Below, in pieces: positions 24,215 to 32,766 of a DNA stretch of 38,591 bases. The stretch's first letter is position 1, and each line of letters starts with the position of its first letter. This DNA comes from Deltaproteobacteria bacterium. Lineage in GTDB: Bacteria > Desulfobacterota > Desulfobulbia > Desulfobulbales > Desulfurivibrionaceae. The notes beneath the pieces were generated by a model. The model worked only from the letters and a program-made list of their open reading frames with translations. It was not told the DNA's origin and made no database searches. The translations under genes and the position numbers were made by a program. The DNA lies in the NCBI GenBank assembly GCA_026388695.1, contig JAPLJH010000020.1:1-38591 (forward strand), in the 5' to 3' direction.

Positions 24215-24348
24215 GTAAGCGATCACAGGGCACCGCATCTGCTTCGCAGTCTCGCGATGCTCGCTTAGCTGTCATCGGCCTGCTCACATAGGCAGGCTAT
24301 AGTTCACAAGCCTCTTTCGCGCATCTACGGCACCCTGCAATCGCTTAC
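24215..24348. repeat. Imperfect palindromic element with internal hairpins (MITE-like or structured RNA)
   Basis: The ends are an inverted repeat: GTAAGCGAT (24215-24223) matches ATCGCTTAC (24340-24348), and over 20 bp the arms agree at 16 positions. Inside are a GCCTGC/GCAGGC hairpin (24278-24297), a CTGC/GCAG hairpin near 24239-24248, and GCATCT repeated at 24235 and 24321. No coding frame is credible. It lies directly downstream of the promoter, so it is probably transcribed. Confidence 0.6.
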
Positions 24349-24406
24349 GTTTTCTGGGCAAAGCGTAGTTCACGGCCCCACCCTGTGGTCAGTTATCTGG
24401 TGAAGG

Positions 24407-26374
24407 TTGAAAACATTGCGCCATCGGGAAGATGGCCGGGGGGATCACGAAACATTGGCACATTCAAACAGAAAAACACCTGCGGCCGCCCTGCTCTTCT
24501 GCTCGCTGTGCCTGGCTGCCGCACCCCGCCAGGCCGCCGCCTACACCGCTAAAGACCTTGAAACCCTCTTGTCCACCAATCGTTGCGTGGAGTGCGATCT
24601 CTCCGGTGCGGATCTGCGCCGGGCAAAGCTTTCCGGCGCTTTTCTGGAGCGAGCCAATCTCGCCAAAGCAAACCTGGCCGGAGCCAATCTGGAAGGGGCA
24701 AACCTCAAGGCTGTTGATCTTTCCGGGGCGAATCTGGTCGACGCCAACCTGCGGGAGGTTGATTTCTACAGGGCAGATCTCACCGGCGCCTTTCTCAAGG
24801 GGGCCAATCTCAAAGACGCCTCTCTTTCTCCCAGCAGCCGTGACCGGGCAATCCTTGAGGGCGGCACATACACCGCCCCAGAAAACGCCCTGAAAGAGCC
24901 GAAAAAACCTCTATTGGAACCGGCGGCTATCGTCCCCCCGCTTCAGGAAAAAATCGAACCAGCCACGCCTGTCGCGCTGCCGCATACGACGAAACCAGCG
25001 CAGACAACTCCCCCGGTTGCCCCCGTAATTCCAGCACCTGCCCAGCCGAAACCAGCTCCAGCGCCAAGGCCTGTTCCTGATTCGTTGCCTGCCCCGCCCC
25101 TTGCGGAGATTGCGCAGGCAAGGCCAACACACCCGGTGGTCACAGCGCCCGAACCGCCGCCTGTTACCCCGACGGCTAAGCCCATGACGCCTGCCCCGCC
25201 ACCAGTGCAGACGCAGCCCGCCCCGGCCAAGGTTGCCAAAAAAGCGACAACTCCCGCCACGACCATCCCAGAGGAAACCGCCTCTGAGGTGGACCGCCTG
25301 ATCGCCCAGAACGCCTGCCCAGGCTGCAACCTGGCCGGAGCCGATCTTATCGGCCTCAACCTGAATCGGGCAAATCTGGCCGGAGCCAACCTGAGCGGAG
25401 CCAATCTTGCCAGCGCGAGCCTCAAAACCGCAGACCTGGCCTCAGCCAATCTCACCGGGGCCAATCTCACCGGAGCCAACCTGGCCGGAGCCGATCTCTA
25501 CAAGGCCGACCTCAGCGGAGCAATCCTTGAGGGGGCGGATCTTGAAGGCGCCTACCTGATCGACACGATCCTGGAGAAAGAGCGACAGAAGGGCAACAAA
25601 GCCGACATTGATGCCTTCCTCGCCCAATACCGGGATAAAACAAAAGCCTCCGCCCCCAAGGGAAAAAATTCCCAGAAAAAAGAGCGGACGCAGATGGAAA
25701 ATCTCTGGTCCCCCGCTTTCAAAACAATGCAGCCAACGATGAATGTTCCAGACCAGGAGAACGAAACACCTGATCTCACCGTTGCTTCATCGTCCAGCCC
25801 AGCCCCGGCTGCCGCCCTGGCCAGGAAAGAAGCGCCCGTCGCTCCTCCAGTGCCCAGCGCCCCGGCAGTGGCCCAGGCCGCCATAACGCCTCCGGCCAAA
25901 GCTGCCCCAACGGAGACGAAGCCACCTGCGGCAAGCACCACCGTCCCGCCCCCGCCCATTGCGGCACCGATCCAGACAATCCAACCCGCCCCGGTGAAAA
26001 AGGCGGAAGAAACGAAGGAACCTGCCCCCCCCAAGCTGAGCGATCTGGAAAAACTCCTGCAACTGAACCGCTGCGTGGAATGCAACCTTGTCGGCCAGGA
26101 TCTTTCCGGGAAAAAGCTGAAAGGGGCCGCCCTCGAGCGCAGCAATCTCTCCGGGGCGAACCTACGGGACGCCAATCTGGAAGGGGCCAACCTCAAAGGC
26201 GCGAATCTCAGCGGAGCCAATCTGGAGAATGCTAATCTGGAAGGGGTTGATTTCTACAAGGCGGACCTGAGCAACGCCAATTTCAAGGGCGCAAATATCA
26301 GGGACGCATCAGGACTGAAACAGACCGGCGCCCAGCCGGAAGAACCCGCGAGCACCGGTTGGTTTTCAAAATAA
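24407..26374 (+). CDS. Exported three-module pentapeptide-repeat protein
   Basis: The 655-aa frame contains a signal-like segment (AAALLFCSLCLAAAPRQAAA) and then three modules, each opening with an N-x-CxxC motif (Cys60/63, Cys304/307, Cys556/559). Modules 1 and 3 begin with LxxLLxxNRCVEC, and module 2 with NACPGC. Each module has runs of A(D/N)LxxA pentapeptides such as LSGANLEGANL. Pro/Ala-rich linkers of about 150 residues separate the modules. Pentapeptide runs fold as right-handed beta-helices. No ATG is in frame at the start: TTG 24407 and TTG 24455 (10 nt after GGGGGGA) are both possible. Predicted periplasmic or surface-exposed; partner unknown. Confidence 0.85.
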   Translation: MKTLRHREDGRGDHETLAHSNRKTPAAALLFCSLCLAAAPRQAAAYTAKDLETLLSTNRCVECDLSGADLRRAKLSGAFLERANLAKANLAGANLEGANLKAVDLSGANLVDANLREVDFYRADLTGAFLKGANLKDASLSPSSRDRAILEGGTYTAPENALKEPKKPLLEPAAIVPPLQEKIEPATPVALPHTTKPAQTTPPVAPVIPAPAQPKPAPAPRPVPDSLPAPPLAEIAQARPTHPVVTAPEPPPVTPTAKPMTPAPPPVQTQPAPAKVAKKATTPATTIPEETASEVDRLIAQNACPGCNLAGADLIGLNLNRANLAGANLSGANLASASLKTADLASANLTGANLTGANLAGADLYKADLSGAILEGADLEGAYLIDTILEKERQKGNKADIDAFLAQYRDKTKASAPKGKNSQKKERTQMENLWSPAFKTMQPTMNVPDQENETPDLTVASSSSPAPAAALARKEAPVAPPVPSAPAVAQAAITPPAKAAPTETKPPAASTTVPPPPIAAPIQTIQPAPVKKAEETKEPAPPKLSDLEKLLQLNRCVECNLVGQDLSGKKLKGAALERSNLSGANLRDANLEGANLKGANLSGANLENANLEGVDFYKADLSNANFKGANIRDASGLKQTGAQPEEPASTGWFSK

Positions 26375-26424
26375 AGTTACGACAGGCCTTGCTCGGACGG
26401 AACCAACAGCCGAGCAAGACAAGC

Positions 26425-26449
26425 AAAGCCCAGGGAGGGCGGGGCTTTT
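26425..26449. terminator. Terminator between convergent genes
   Basis: AAAGCCC (26425-26431) pairs with GGGCTTT (26442-26448) around a 10-nt loop, ending in a short T run. It lies between the stop of the pentapeptide gene and the stop of the response regulator gene and may serve mainly the former. Confidence 0.6.
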
Positions 26450-26859
26450 CACTTGCCCTTGTTGATCTTGATTTCCTTTTTCTCAAGAACCCGACCAAGG
26501 GCCTCTTCCAAATCCTCGGTGGAAAACGGTTTTTCGATGAATTCATGCACCCCGAGCCGGAAGGCCTCGGAAATTACCGCTTCGGTCATGTAGGCGGTGA
26601 GCAGAATTTTTTTGACCTGGGCATTGATGTCCTGCGCCCTTTTTAAAAATTCAAGGCCGTCCATGCCGGGTAGCCGATAGTCGGTGATGATGATATCGCA
26701 GGCATTGTCCTTGATGATCTCCAGGGCGTCTTCCCCGGTCTCCACCGCCATGAGCGCGCAATTTTCATTGGCAAAGAACCGCCGCAAAGAATCCCTGATC
26801 CACTGATCATCCTCAACCAGCAACACCTTCATCCCCTGCAATCTTACAAACAGGTCCAT
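26449..26859 (-). CDS. Single-domain response regulator
   Basis: The 136-aa product is a CheY-like receiver with no output domain: acidic patch E16-D17-D18, phospho-acceptor D60 in DIIITDYRLPGMDGLEF, the switch Thr in ILLTAYMTE and Lys in FIEKPF. The tail is Lys-rich. ATG 26859 follows AAGGAGG. It lies 19 nt downstream of the GAF-PAS histidine kinase gene, which is the likely phosphodonor. Output would have to go through protein contact. Confidence 0.9.
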   Translation of the reverse strand: MDLFVRLQGMKVLLVEDDQWIRDSLRRFFANENCALMAVETGEDALEIIKDNACDIIITDYRLPGMDGLEFLKRAQDINAQVKKILLTAYMTEAVISEAFRLGVHEFIEKPFSTEDLEEALGRVLEKKEIKINKGK

Positions 26860-26878
26860 ACCGCCCTCCTTGAAGAGT

Positions 26879-28654
26879 TCACCCCTCCTGTTCGGGTTCT
26901 GCTACCAGGGCAATGACAAATTCAGCGCCGCCCCAGGCGCTTTCCTCCACGATCAATGTGCCGTGATGATCGCTGATGATCCGCTGGCACAGACTCAGGC
27001 CGATGCCGGTCCCGTCACTCTTGGTGGTGTAAAACGGATCAAAAACCTTGTCCCGCAGGCCTTCCGGTACTCCTGGGCCTGAATCGCCCACCCGGATCAC
27101 CACCGCCTCCTTTTCCAGAACGGTCCGCACCGAGATTTTTTTTGCTTCGACCGGGCGCAGGGCTTCTGCCGCATTGGTCAACAGATTGAGCATGACCTGC
27201 TCGATCAGGCTGGCGTCAAGACGGCAGCGGGGCAGATCAGCTGCCAGGTCTTTTTCCAGCCCCACCCCGTCTCGGCGCAAGGCGGCCGCACACAAGGAAA
27301 GCGCGTTTTCCACCGGTTGATTGACATCAACCATCCGTAACTGCGGCTGGCCCGGCTTTGAAAAATCTATGACCCGCCGGATCACCGATTCTATTTGCCC
27401 GGAGGCGGCCTGCGCCTGGGTAAGGATCTCGCCCACTGCCTCCAGATTCCCCCCCCGGTCATGGATCTTGGCCAGGGTATCGAGATAGATGTTGATGCCG
27501 GACAAGGGGTTGCGTATCTCATGGGCAATACCCGCCGCCACCCGCCCCAGGGAAGACATCTTGTCCTGAACCCGGACAATCTGCTCCAGTTCCCGGTTCC
27601 GGGTGATGTCGATCATGCTGACCAACACCGTCTTCCGCCCCTGATACTCAATGCGGCTGGCCCGGCAAAACACCCATTTCATGGCCTGGCCCCCGGCATC
27701 TTTCTGCTGGGGATAGAAACGGAAGTCCACGTCCACCGAGGCCGCCTCGCCACGACTGACCCGGCCATAGGCAGCCTCCACCTTTGCCAGATCATCGGGA
27801 TGAACCCCGACAAAAACGTCCGGTAAAAAATGGGAGGGAAGAGGCCCAAAGATTCTTTTCTGCTCGGGATTGCGATAGATGATCGCATCATCCTGAATCA
27901 GAAGAATCCCGGCCAGGGAGTTTTCCACCAGCTCCCGAAACCTGTTTTCCGTAATGGCCCGTTGCGCCTCAAGCTCCATGAGATGGAGGGCCAGCCCCAC
28001 ATCCTGGGCAATTTCGGCAAACAGCCGCTGCTCTTCACGATTATGCTCGCGGGCCGCCGAGGAGGAAACACTGAGCAGGCCATAGGTCTGATCGTGGTGG
28101 CTCAGTCTGGCGGTAAAACAGACCCTATCCGTATCGTTCGGCGCCAGAATACAGCCCACACAGCGGCTTGCAGAATCGCTCACCACCAAGCCATCCCTGA
28201 CCAAGGCTTTTTTCGCGCAGGTCGGAAATATCCCCCTTTCCATGCCCTGCCGCACCCGAGAAAACTCTTCGCCCAAACCGACTTCGGCACAGCAAGCCAG
28301 CGCCCCCTCCCTGTTTACCAGGGCAAGCCAGGCACTAAAATAATGGCCGTCATCCACCAGAATCCGACAGATTCCCTCAAGAAGCTCATCACGGCCCTTT
28401 CGCTCGGCCAACAGCAGATGGATTCGACGCACGGTCCGCACAACCAGGGCAAGATTGGCCTCCCGCTCCCGACTCTTCCACCGTTGCAAAAGCCAAAACC
28501 GAACCGCTACCCCGCCCACGCCACCCAACAGGACGAGCAGACTTGCTTGCAGAGAAAAATCAGGGCCGGGACGCCCCACCTGCACCGGGGAGAGAAGGGA
28601 AAGCAGCACCGCCCCTCCCAAAAAAGCCAGGATGTTCAGTATGCTTTTGCGCAT
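26879..28654 (-). CDS. GAF-PAS sensor histidine kinase
   Basis: The 591-aa product has two N-terminal membrane segments (ILAFLGGAVLLSLLS and LLVLLGGVGGVAVRFWLL). A GAF domain (about 75-230) carries a Cys cluster (C146, C165, C168, C179), and a PAS domain follows (about 235-355). The HisKA domain has the phospho-acceptor His378 in GIAHEIRNPLSG. The HATPase domain has NLLTNAAEAL (N box), VGDSGPGVP (G1) and GTGIGLSL (G2). It is a complete kinase and probably partners the receiver protein downstream. The hybrid kinase lies 19 nt upstream in the same direction, so all three may be one operon. Confidence 0.92.
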   Translation of the reverse strand: MRKSILNILAFLGGAVLLSLLSPVQVGRPGPDFSLQASLLVLLGGVGGVAVRFWLLQRWKSREREANLALVVRTVRRIHLLLAERKGRDELLEGICRILVDDGHYFSAWLALVNREGALACCAEVGLGEEFSRVRQGMERGIFPTCAKKALVRDGLVVSDSASRCVGCILAPNDTDRVCFTARLSHHDQTYGLLSVSSSAAREHNREEQRLFAEIAQDVGLALHLMELEAQRAITENRFRELVENSLAGILLIQDDAIIYRNPEQKRIFGPLPSHFLPDVFVGVHPDDLAKVEAAYGRVSRGEAASVDVDFRFYPQQKDAGGQAMKWVFCRASRIEYQGRKTVLVSMIDITRNRELEQIVRVQDKMSSLGRVAAGIAHEIRNPLSGINIYLDTLAKIHDRGGNLEAVGEILTQAQAASGQIESVIRRVIDFSKPGQPQLRMVDVNQPVENALSLCAAALRRDGVGLEKDLAADLPRCRLDASLIEQVMLNLLTNAAEALRPVEAKKISVRTVLEKEAVVIRVGDSGPGVPEGLRDKVFDPFYTTKSDGTGIGLSLCQRIISDHHGTLIVEESAWGGAEFVIALVAEPEQEG

Positions 28655-28673
28655 CGATTAAGAGAATATTCCC

Positions 28674-31127
28674 CTATTGCTTGGTCTGCCCATCGGCATC
28701 AAGCACCTGCCGCACCACCTCAGTCAATCTTGCGGTACTCAAAGGCTTGAGCAGGTACTCACGCACCCCCAGCTCCCTGGCCTCTGTTTCGGTGAAAATA
28801 TCGCTGTAGCCTGTGGTCATGATGATTGGGATGTCTGGACGCAAGGCCAGAATCTTTTCGGCAAGCTGGGCGCCGGTCATGCCCGGCATGGTGAGATCGG
28901 TAATCACCAGATCAAAGGCCTCCGGAGCGGAGACAAACCGCAGCCATGCCTCCCGGCTGTCGCCATAGGCCTGCACCTGATAGCCAAAGGCCTCAAGCAC
29001 CTGCTTCCCCAATTCAGCCAACGTCGCTTCATCATCCACAAACAGAATGCGTTCCGTCCCACCAGACATAGACAGATCGCCCTGGACACCACCAATCTCT
29101 CCCACCTCCATGATGCGGGGAAAATAGAGATCAAAGGTCGTTCCCTGGCCAGGAACACTCACAACCTCCATCGCGCCCTGATGGCTTTTTACGATCCCAT
29201 GCACCACAGCAAGCCCCATCCCGGTTCCTTCCCCGACCTGTTTGGTGGTGAAAAACGGCTCAAAGATTCGCGCCGCCACGTCCGGGTCCATCCCCTGCCC
29301 GGTATCCCGCACCCCGAGATGGATATAGGCTCCTGGTCGCAGTTCCCGACTCAAAGCGGCGCGGGATTCGTCAATCTCTTCGGGGGCAAGGGTGACCGAG
29401 ATGACTCCCCCTTTGCCACGCATGGCGTGGGAGGCATTGATACAAAGATTCATCAGCACCTGATGGATCTGCACCGGATCTGCCAAGGCCCAACAGGCCT
29501 GGTCACTTATTTCCAACTTCATTTCCATGGTGCTGGGCAAGGAGGCCCTGAGCAGCTTCATAGCCTCCTTGACTATGCCCCGCATTTCAAGGGGTTCCCG
29601 CCTTGCCTCGTTCTGCCTGCTAAAGGTAAGAATCTGCGCCACCAGATCCCTGGCCCGCTTGCCTGCCTTAATCACTTCAGCCAGCTTGGCGTGGGCAGGC
29701 ATGCCCTGGGGCAGATCCAGCATGACCAGCTCGGTGTAGCCCATGATCGCGGCAAGGATATTGTTAAAATCATGGGCAATGCCGCCAGCCAGGGTGCCGA
29801 TGGCCTCCATCTTCTGGGCCTGTAGCAGTTGAAACTCCAGCTTCTTCTGTTGACTGATATCCTTGGCAAAATGGGCGATACCGCCTATCTTGCCCTTTCC
29901 CTGGCCCTGATCATCCATGATCGGGGTGGCGGTAAGCAAAAAGGTCTTGTGCAGCTCGGGATGAAAAATCTCCTGGCTGTATGACTTGGGTTCGTGGGAA
30001 GCAAGATACGCCGCACAATCAGGACAAGGTTCTGAAATCCCGCGCAACACTTCGTAACAATAGCGGCCGACCAACTCTTCCTCTGTTTTTTTTAGGATGC
30101 GACAGGTCGCCTTATTTACCCTGGTCAGGCACAGGGAAGTATCCTGGAGGGTAACGATGTCATCCACCGCATCAAAGGTCCGCTCCCACTCCCGCTGGGC
30201 CTCGCCCATCCGTTCTTCGGCAACACGGCGTTCGTGGATTTCCTTGCTGAGCTGCTCATTTTTCTGGGAAAGCTCTGCCGTGCGGGCCACCACCATCTTT
30301 TCCAGATGGTCGCGATACCCGGCAAGTTTCTCTTCCGCGGCTTTGCGCTCGGTGATGTCCTGGATAATCATGATGGCTGTGCGCTGTCCGGCATCGACAA
30401 TGGGCAGCACGATCAGGGCAACCCGCCGCTCCTTGAGCAGCAAGACACCCTCCTCGCCAAGGACAATAGGACGTTCCCCGAGTTCGGCAAAAGCTTTTTC
30501 CACTTCCTCCCTGGTGCGTCCTCCAAAAAAAACAAAGATATCCGCAGCGAGGATTTTTTCTTCCCGTGCCCCGAAAAAAGCCGCTCCGGCGGCGTTGACA
30601 TATACGACCTTCCCCTCACAGGTGCATTCGATAATCCCCTCGCTGATGTTGCCAAGGACGACCTCAAAATGTTTCCGCGAACTCAACAGCTCCTTGGTGA
30701 TTTCCCGCTGGTACACGGTTTCAATACCAAATACCCCGGAAGAATCGATATTTTCCTTGTTCTTGCGGGCGGCGAGCACCTTGGTGATATGCTGTTCTAT
30801 ATCGCGGAAAGGCCCCTTGGCAATGCAGGCATTGGCGCCGAACGAGGCGATGTCGATCTTTTCTTCTACGGCAATGGCAGAAAGGATGATGATGCAGACG
30901 TCTTTCAGCTCCGGCATGGAACGCACGATCCGGCACAGCTTGTCACCGCTGATATTGGGCATGACCATATCCACGAACATGACGTCTGGGACAAAGTCGG
31001 CGAGTGCGGCAAGGGCTGTCAGGCTGTCAGGCACGGTTTTCACCTCATAGCCTTTCTTGCCCAAGAAATTGCTCATGAGCCGGAGCATCAGCGGCTGGTT
31101 ATCCACTACCAGAATTTTTTCACGCAT
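28674..31127 (-). CDS. Hybrid histidine kinase with receivers at both ends
   Basis: The 817-aa cytoplasmic protein has, in order, a receiver (D53 in VPDVMFVDMVMP) and a PAS domain with FFGAREEKIL. A coiled-coil region (AGYRDHLEKMVVARTAELSQ) follows, then a second PAS domain with a Cys pair CPDCAAYL. HisKA comes next with His452 in GIAHDFNNILAAIMGY, then HATPase (NLCINASHAM, VRDTGQGMDP, GTGMGLAV) and a C-terminal receiver with D744 in VITDLTMPGM. I chose ATG 31127 with GGGGA upstream. The double receivers suggest phosphorelay or feedback; input is unknown. Confidence 0.92.
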   Translation of the reverse strand: MREKILVVDNQPLMLRLMSNFLGKKGYEVKTVPDSLTALAALADFVPDVMFVDMVMPNISGDKLCRIVRSMPELKDVCIIILSAIAVEEKIDIASFGANACIAKGPFRDIEQHITKVLAARKNKENIDSSGVFGIETVYQREITKELLSSRKHFEVVLGNISEGIIECTCEGKVVYVNAAGAAFFGAREEKILAADIFVFFGGRTREEVEKAFAELGERPIVLGEEGVLLLKERRVALIVLPIVDAGQRTAIMIIQDITERKAAEEKLAGYRDHLEKMVVARTAELSQKNEQLSKEIHERRVAEERMGEAQREWERTFDAVDDIVTLQDTSLCLTRVNKATCRILKKTEEELVGRYCYEVLRGISEPCPDCAAYLASHEPKSYSQEIFHPELHKTFLLTATPIMDDQGQGKGKIGGIAHFAKDISQQKKLEFQLLQAQKMEAIGTLAGGIAHDFNNILAAIMGYTELVMLDLPQGMPAHAKLAEVIKAGKRARDLVAQILTFSRQNEARREPLEMRGIVKEAMKLLRASLPSTMEMKLEISDQACWALADPVQIHQVLMNLCINASHAMRGKGGVISVTLAPEEIDESRAALSRELRPGAYIHLGVRDTGQGMDPDVAARIFEPFFTTKQVGEGTGMGLAVVHGIVKSHQGAMEVVSVPGQGTTFDLYFPRIMEVGEIGGVQGDLSMSGGTERILFVDDEATLAELGKQVLEAFGYQVQAYGDSREAWLRFVSAPEAFDLVITDLTMPGMTGAQLAEKILALRPDIPIIMTTGYSDIFTETEARELGVREYLLKPLSTARLTEVVRQVLDADGQTKQ

Positions 31128-31236
31128 GGTCGTCCCCAAAAACTCTGTGGCCGAGCGCCCCCGCCTCTTGGCCCTGGATGTGCCTTTACCTCACTACTTT
31201 TTTAATTGTAGCACATCTTCCCCCGCCGCCGTGCGG

Positions 31237-32670
31237 TTAAAATGTCGCCATTCCGCTGGCCTCCTGAAAACGGTACAGGGCGTACTTAAAGGGCGATTTC
31301 TCGGCAAACTCCTTGAAATCGAGGGAATAGATGCCGTCCTTATTCTGCCAGATCCGCTCGAAATATCCGCTTGCCTCCCGCACCACCTGCGCATCCGCCA
31401 GGGCTGTCACCTCAAGATCAGCCTCCAGATTCAGGTCATCAAGGTTCCGCCGGGTCAAATTTGCCGAGCCGCCGATGAGCACGGTCTGGCCGGGCAGGGA
31501 GATCATGGTCAACTTGCTGTGAAACTGCTCGCCGTGCGTGCCATACCAGCGGACCTGAATCCTGCCCTGGGATTTCTCGACAAGTTCCTGGGCCACCGGC
31601 CGGTTGGGAATCCCGTTTTTCTTGCGGCCAAAGGCATCCTTGTTGGGATCGAGAAGCAAGCGCACCTCGGCCCCTCTGGCTGCCGCAGCAAGAAGCCCTG
31701 CGACAACCTCGCGATCGGAGAGATAGAACATGGCCATCCGCACCGAACAGCCGCTCCCGCATTGGGCAATGGCCGTTAGCAGCCGCGCCTTAATCTTCTC
31801 TTCGGTGAGCAGGCGCAGATGCACCCCGCCGGATTCAGAGCGAGCCGGCAGCTCCCATCTGGGCAGAGTCTCACCGGAGAGGCTGGCCACGGCCGTTTCC
31901 GACTCGACAACCTCCTGGATCACCCCTCCCTGGGCGACAAAAGCGATATTCGAATGATAGGCACTTGCGTCATGGGGATTGGCAGAGGTGATGAGCACCT
32001 CTTTTTCGTTGGCCACAACCTTGCGGTGATTGGCCTTAAAGTTGAAAAGGCTCAAATACCCCCGCAGGGTCATGGCTGGGCCAGTCGAGGCAAAGGGCGA
32101 GGGCAGCCAACCAGTCCCTTGCGTACCAAACCATTGGCACGCAAGCCGCCATCCGGCCGAATAGAGAAAATTGGAATCGCGCAGTCGGCTGGTATCCGTA
32201 TAGATGATCCGCACCCCGCTGGCCCGCAACCTTCTGAAATGCTTCGGCTCGTCCTGCCCGTAACTGCGGTTGATTGCATCGGTAATGAGCACGATGTCCA
32301 CCTGGGGCGACCGCTGTTTTTTTTCAATAAGCCTGCTGGTCAGCCCGTCGGACAGGGCGGGAAATTTTTCCTCTGGGGCGTGGACGCTGTTAAAGAGAAA
32401 CAGATCGAGCAGAACAAATCGCTCGGCGTCGTCAACGATTCGGCACATCCGGTTATAAATGACTTGTTCGCGCACCGGCTGCCCGTCCCGCTGAAAGGTA
32501 CAGTCAGCAAGGAATTCGACATTCGACACGGCACGCGACGGCCCCTCCAGCGAGAGTCCCCAAGGCAGGGGCCTGCCCGTTCCATACACCACCAGGCCCA
32601 GCCAAACAATGGTCACAACAATAACAAGGATCATCACGAGCTTCCCCTCGCCAAATCTTGCCTTCCCCAT
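31237..32670 (-). CDS. Phospholipase D-like membrane protein (cardiolipin-synthase type)
   Basis: The 477-aa product has one N-terminal transmembrane segment (LVMILVIVVTIVWLGLVVYG) and two PLD modules. Module 1 has NHRKVVANEKEVLITSANPH and module 2 has FHSKLTMISLPGQTVLIGGS. In the HxKxxxxD pattern the eighth position is Glu in the first and Ser in the second motif, so the second HKD lacks its acidic residue. The family transfers phosphatidyl groups (for example cardiolipin synthesis) or hydrolyses phosphodiesters; the exact reaction is uncertain. Start at ATG 32670 with AAGGGG upstream. Confidence 0.85.
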   Translation of the reverse strand: MGKARFGEGKLVMILVIVVTIVWLGLVVYGTGRPLPWGLSLEGPSRAVSNVEFLADCTFQRDGQPVREQVIYNRMCRIVDDAERFVLLDLFLFNSVHAPEEKFPALSDGLTSRLIEKKQRSPQVDIVLITDAINRSYGQDEPKHFRRLRASGVRIIYTDTSRLRDSNFLYSAGWRLACQWFGTQGTGWLPSPFASTGPAMTLRGYLSLFNFKANHRKVVANEKEVLITSANPHDASAYHSNIAFVAQGGVIQEVVESETAVASLSGETLPRWELPARSESGGVHLRLLTEEKIKARLLTAIAQCGSGCSVRMAMFYLSDREVVAGLLAAAARGAEVRLLLDPNKDAFGRKKNGIPNRPVAQELVEKSQGRIQVRWYGTHGEQFHSKLTMISLPGQTVLIGGSANLTRRNLDDLNLEADLEVTALADAQVVREASGYFERIWQNKDGIYSLDFKEFAEKSPFKYALYRFQEASGMATF

Positions 32671-32766
32671 AAACACCCCTTGGAAAGATTAATCCACGTA
32701 TCAACTAACGGTTTTGTATCAAAGAGAAAGACTGACGGCCCACACAAGAGCGCAAAAACGCAATGC

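Noticed and set aside
24215-24348. An insertion sequence
   Set aside because: The element is far too short to encode a transposase and no target-site duplication is evident.
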